This document shows positions 6,588-7,514 of a stretch of DNA of 7,514 nt, in pieces (position 1 is the stretch's first letter; the number at the start of each line of letters is the position of its first letter). The translations under genes were made by a program, and so were the position numbers. Source of the DNA: a candidate division WWE3 bacterium (GTDB lineage: Bacteria; Patescibacteriota; WWE3; UBA101185; UBA10185); the NCBI GenBank assembly GCA_020427865.1, contig JAGQNX010000099.1:1-7514 (forward strand), in the 5' to 3' direction. The notes below the pieces were generated by a model. It saw nothing but the letters and a program-made list of their open reading frames with translations. It ran no database searches and was not told where the DNA came from.

Positions 6588-6598
6588 TGTGCTAAAAT
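6569..6598 (+). promoter_or_regulatory. Promoter of tig, with extended -10
   Basis: CTGTCA (6569-6574, four of six), an 18-bp spacer and TAAAAT (6593-6598) preceded by TG at 6590-6591, an extended -10. The predicted start is near 6605, about three bases before the tig ATG, so the mRNA would be effectively leaderless. No Shine-Dalgarno is present. Confidence 0.6.
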
Positions 6599-6607
6599 AC
6601 TCGGGAT

Positions 6608-7510
6608 ATGCAAGTTAAAGTAAATAAAAAGCCAAAATCTACTGTAGAACTCAACATAACAGTGCCTGCTTCTAAAGTAAAACAAACATACGATTCAGTT
6701 TTGTCCGAGGTAGTAGTACACACTACAGTTCCGGGATTTAGAAAAGGAAAAGCACCAAAAGATAAAGTTTTAGAACGCACAGATATTTCAAAATTATATG
6801 GGGAAGTAGTAAACGCACTCTTAAAAAATTATTATCCACAGGCACTAAAAGAGAATAAAATTGAACCTGTTTCAAATCCTCAAGTAGAAATTAAAGAATT
6901 TGATTTAGAAAAAGATTTTAACTTTATTGCAACTGTAGCAGTTAAACCCGACGTAAAAGTAGGGGATTACAAAAAAGCGCTTAAAAAAGCATATGAACAA
7001 CTTAAAAAGCAAACTCAAGAAGACAATAAAGAAAAGCTAGAAAAAGGCGAAGAACTAACAACAGACGACAAAGTAAATTTAAGCAGTGCTCATGTTATAG
7101 AGGCAATATTAGAAGTTTCTAAAATGGAACTTTCGGATATGCTAGTAGAACAAGAAGCAGAACGCATGTTAAGCAGACTTATTAATCAAGCACAAGCGGT
7201 GGGTTTAACACTAGAACGCTACCTAGAAGCACAAGGAAAAACAGAAGAACAACTTAAAGAAGATTATAAAAAAGTTGCAGAAAACACTCTTCAATCAGAA
7301 TTTGCACTAAATCAACTTGTAAAAGATCTTGGAATCGAAATACCAGATCAAGAAATAGAAGATATGATTAATGCATCGGGTATTCCAGATGCTTCCGCAA
7401 AGTTACAAAGCCCAACCGAAAAATGGTACATTAAGAGTATTCTAGAAAAAAATAAACTTATTACTCAACTAATAGAAGAAGTTGAGGGAGGAACAAAAGA
7501 TGCAAAATAA
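6608..7510 (+). CDS. tig: Trigger factor lacking the PPIase domain
   Basis: Ribosome-associated chaperone that shields nascent chains at the exit tunnel. The N-terminal ribosome-binding domain spans about 1-113, with the signature loop VPGFRKGKAPKDKV at 41-54 (Phe44-Arg45-Lys46 contact ribosomal protein L23 in known trigger factors) and closes with FNFIATVAVKPDVKVGDYK at 104-122. In ordinary trigger factors of about 430 residues an FKBP-type PPIase follows. Here a short charged linker (about 123-158) leads directly into the C-terminal helical arms: VSKMELSDMLVEQEAERML (170-188) matches the family's 'v-e-i-P-e-x-l-v-x-x-E' start, then a long helical stretch to about 291. The 300-residue frame is intact, so the absence is a natural domain loss, not a frameshift. 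The ATG at 6608 is set by the N-terminal motif; no Shine-Dalgarno precedes it. Its last 11 bases overlap the next gene. Confidence 0.92.
   Translation: MQVKVNKKPKSTVELNITVPASKVKQTYDSVLSEVVVHTTVPGFRKGKAPKDKVLERTDISKLYGEVVNALLKNYYPQALKENKIEPVSNPQVEIKEFDLEKDFNFIATVAVKPDVKVGDYKKALKKAYEQLKKQTQEDNKEKLEKGEELTTDDKVNLSSAHVIEAILEVSKMELSDMLVEQEAERMLSRLINQAQAVGLTLERYLEAQGKTEEQLKEDYKKVAENTLQSEFALNQLVKDLGIEIPDQEIEDMINASGIPDASAKLQSPTEKWYIKSILEKNKLITQLIEEVEGGTKDAK
7486..7492 (+). promoter_or_regulatory. Shine-Dalgarno of the gene starting at 7500
   Basis: GGGAGGA lies seven bases before the ATG at 7500, inside the tig coding region. It is identical in sequence and spacing to the gmd site on the other strand, which strongly supports a real start here. 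Confidence 0.75.
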
Positions 7511-7514
7511 TTTA
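7500..7514 (+). CDS. Start of the next gene (3' partial), possibly clpP
   Basis: Five codons (MQNNL) begin at an ATG that overlaps the last 11 bases of tig in another frame and is preceded by GGGAGGA at seven bases. Only these residues are visible, so the product cannot be read from the sequence. In many bacteria tig is followed by clpP, and short N-termini of the kind M-x-N-L-x-P are common there, so the ClpP protease subunit is the best guess from synteny. The start itself is well supported; the identity is inference. Confidence 0.5.

Noticed and set aside
6592..6780. Antisense open frame at the start of tig
   Set aside because: Lies opposite the conserved ribosome-binding domain, with no family resemblance or start signals.
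1..7514. CRISPR arrays, tRNA or rRNA genes, insertion sequences, phage or toxin-antitoxin genes
   Set aside because: No regularly spaced repeats, cloverleaf-like sequences, transposase motifs or terminal inverted repeats were seen on reading either strand.

Overview
The window looks like the chromosome of a low-GC, streamlined bacterium, most probably a member of the Candidate Phyla Radiation (Patescibacteria; Microgenomates or WWE3-like lineages are a guess). The grounds are AT-rich DNA, genes that overlap or nearly touch, several first genes whose -10 box sits directly before the start codon, and a trigger factor cut down to two domains. UGA works as a normal stop codon (gmd and the glycosyltransferase both end in TGA), so the recoded Gracilibacteria/Absconditabacteria are unlikely. 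No taxonomic marker gene is present, so the assignment is inference.

Left part (1-4901) is a cell-surface glycan locus. A plus-strand gene cut by the left edge encodes an AlgJ/AlgX-like SGNH O-acetyltransferase. It meets, tail to tail with a 10-bp overlap, a minus-strand block read in the order flippase (Wzx-like, MOP superfamily), family 2 glycosyltransferase, GDP-mannose 4,6-dehydratase (gmd) and GDP-L-fucose synthase (fcl). Gmd and Fcl together convert GDP-mannose to GDP-L-fucose. The glycosyltransferase probably moves a sugar onto a polyprenyl-phosphate lipid or a lipid-linked glycan. The flippase would carry the lipid-linked product across the membrane, and the acetyltransferase would decorate it outside. 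gmd-fcl have their own promoter and a strong Shine-Dalgarno; the flippase and glycosyltransferase genes overlap.

Middle part (4902-6115): a divergent 140-bp intergenic region separates the glycan block from a plus-strand gene for a 357-residue protein. It has the metal-site signatures of a xylose isomerase/endonuclease IV-like TIM barrel, but I cannot assign it a substrate.

Right part (6116-7514): a small membrane-anchored exported protein of unknown function (minus strand) is divergent from the trigger factor gene tig, with interleaved promoters in only 64 bp. The trigger factor has the ribosome-binding GFRKGK loop and the C-terminal chaperone region but no PPIase domain. Eleven bases before its end a new start codon with a strong Shine-Dalgarno begins a gene cut by the window edge, probably clpP by synteny.
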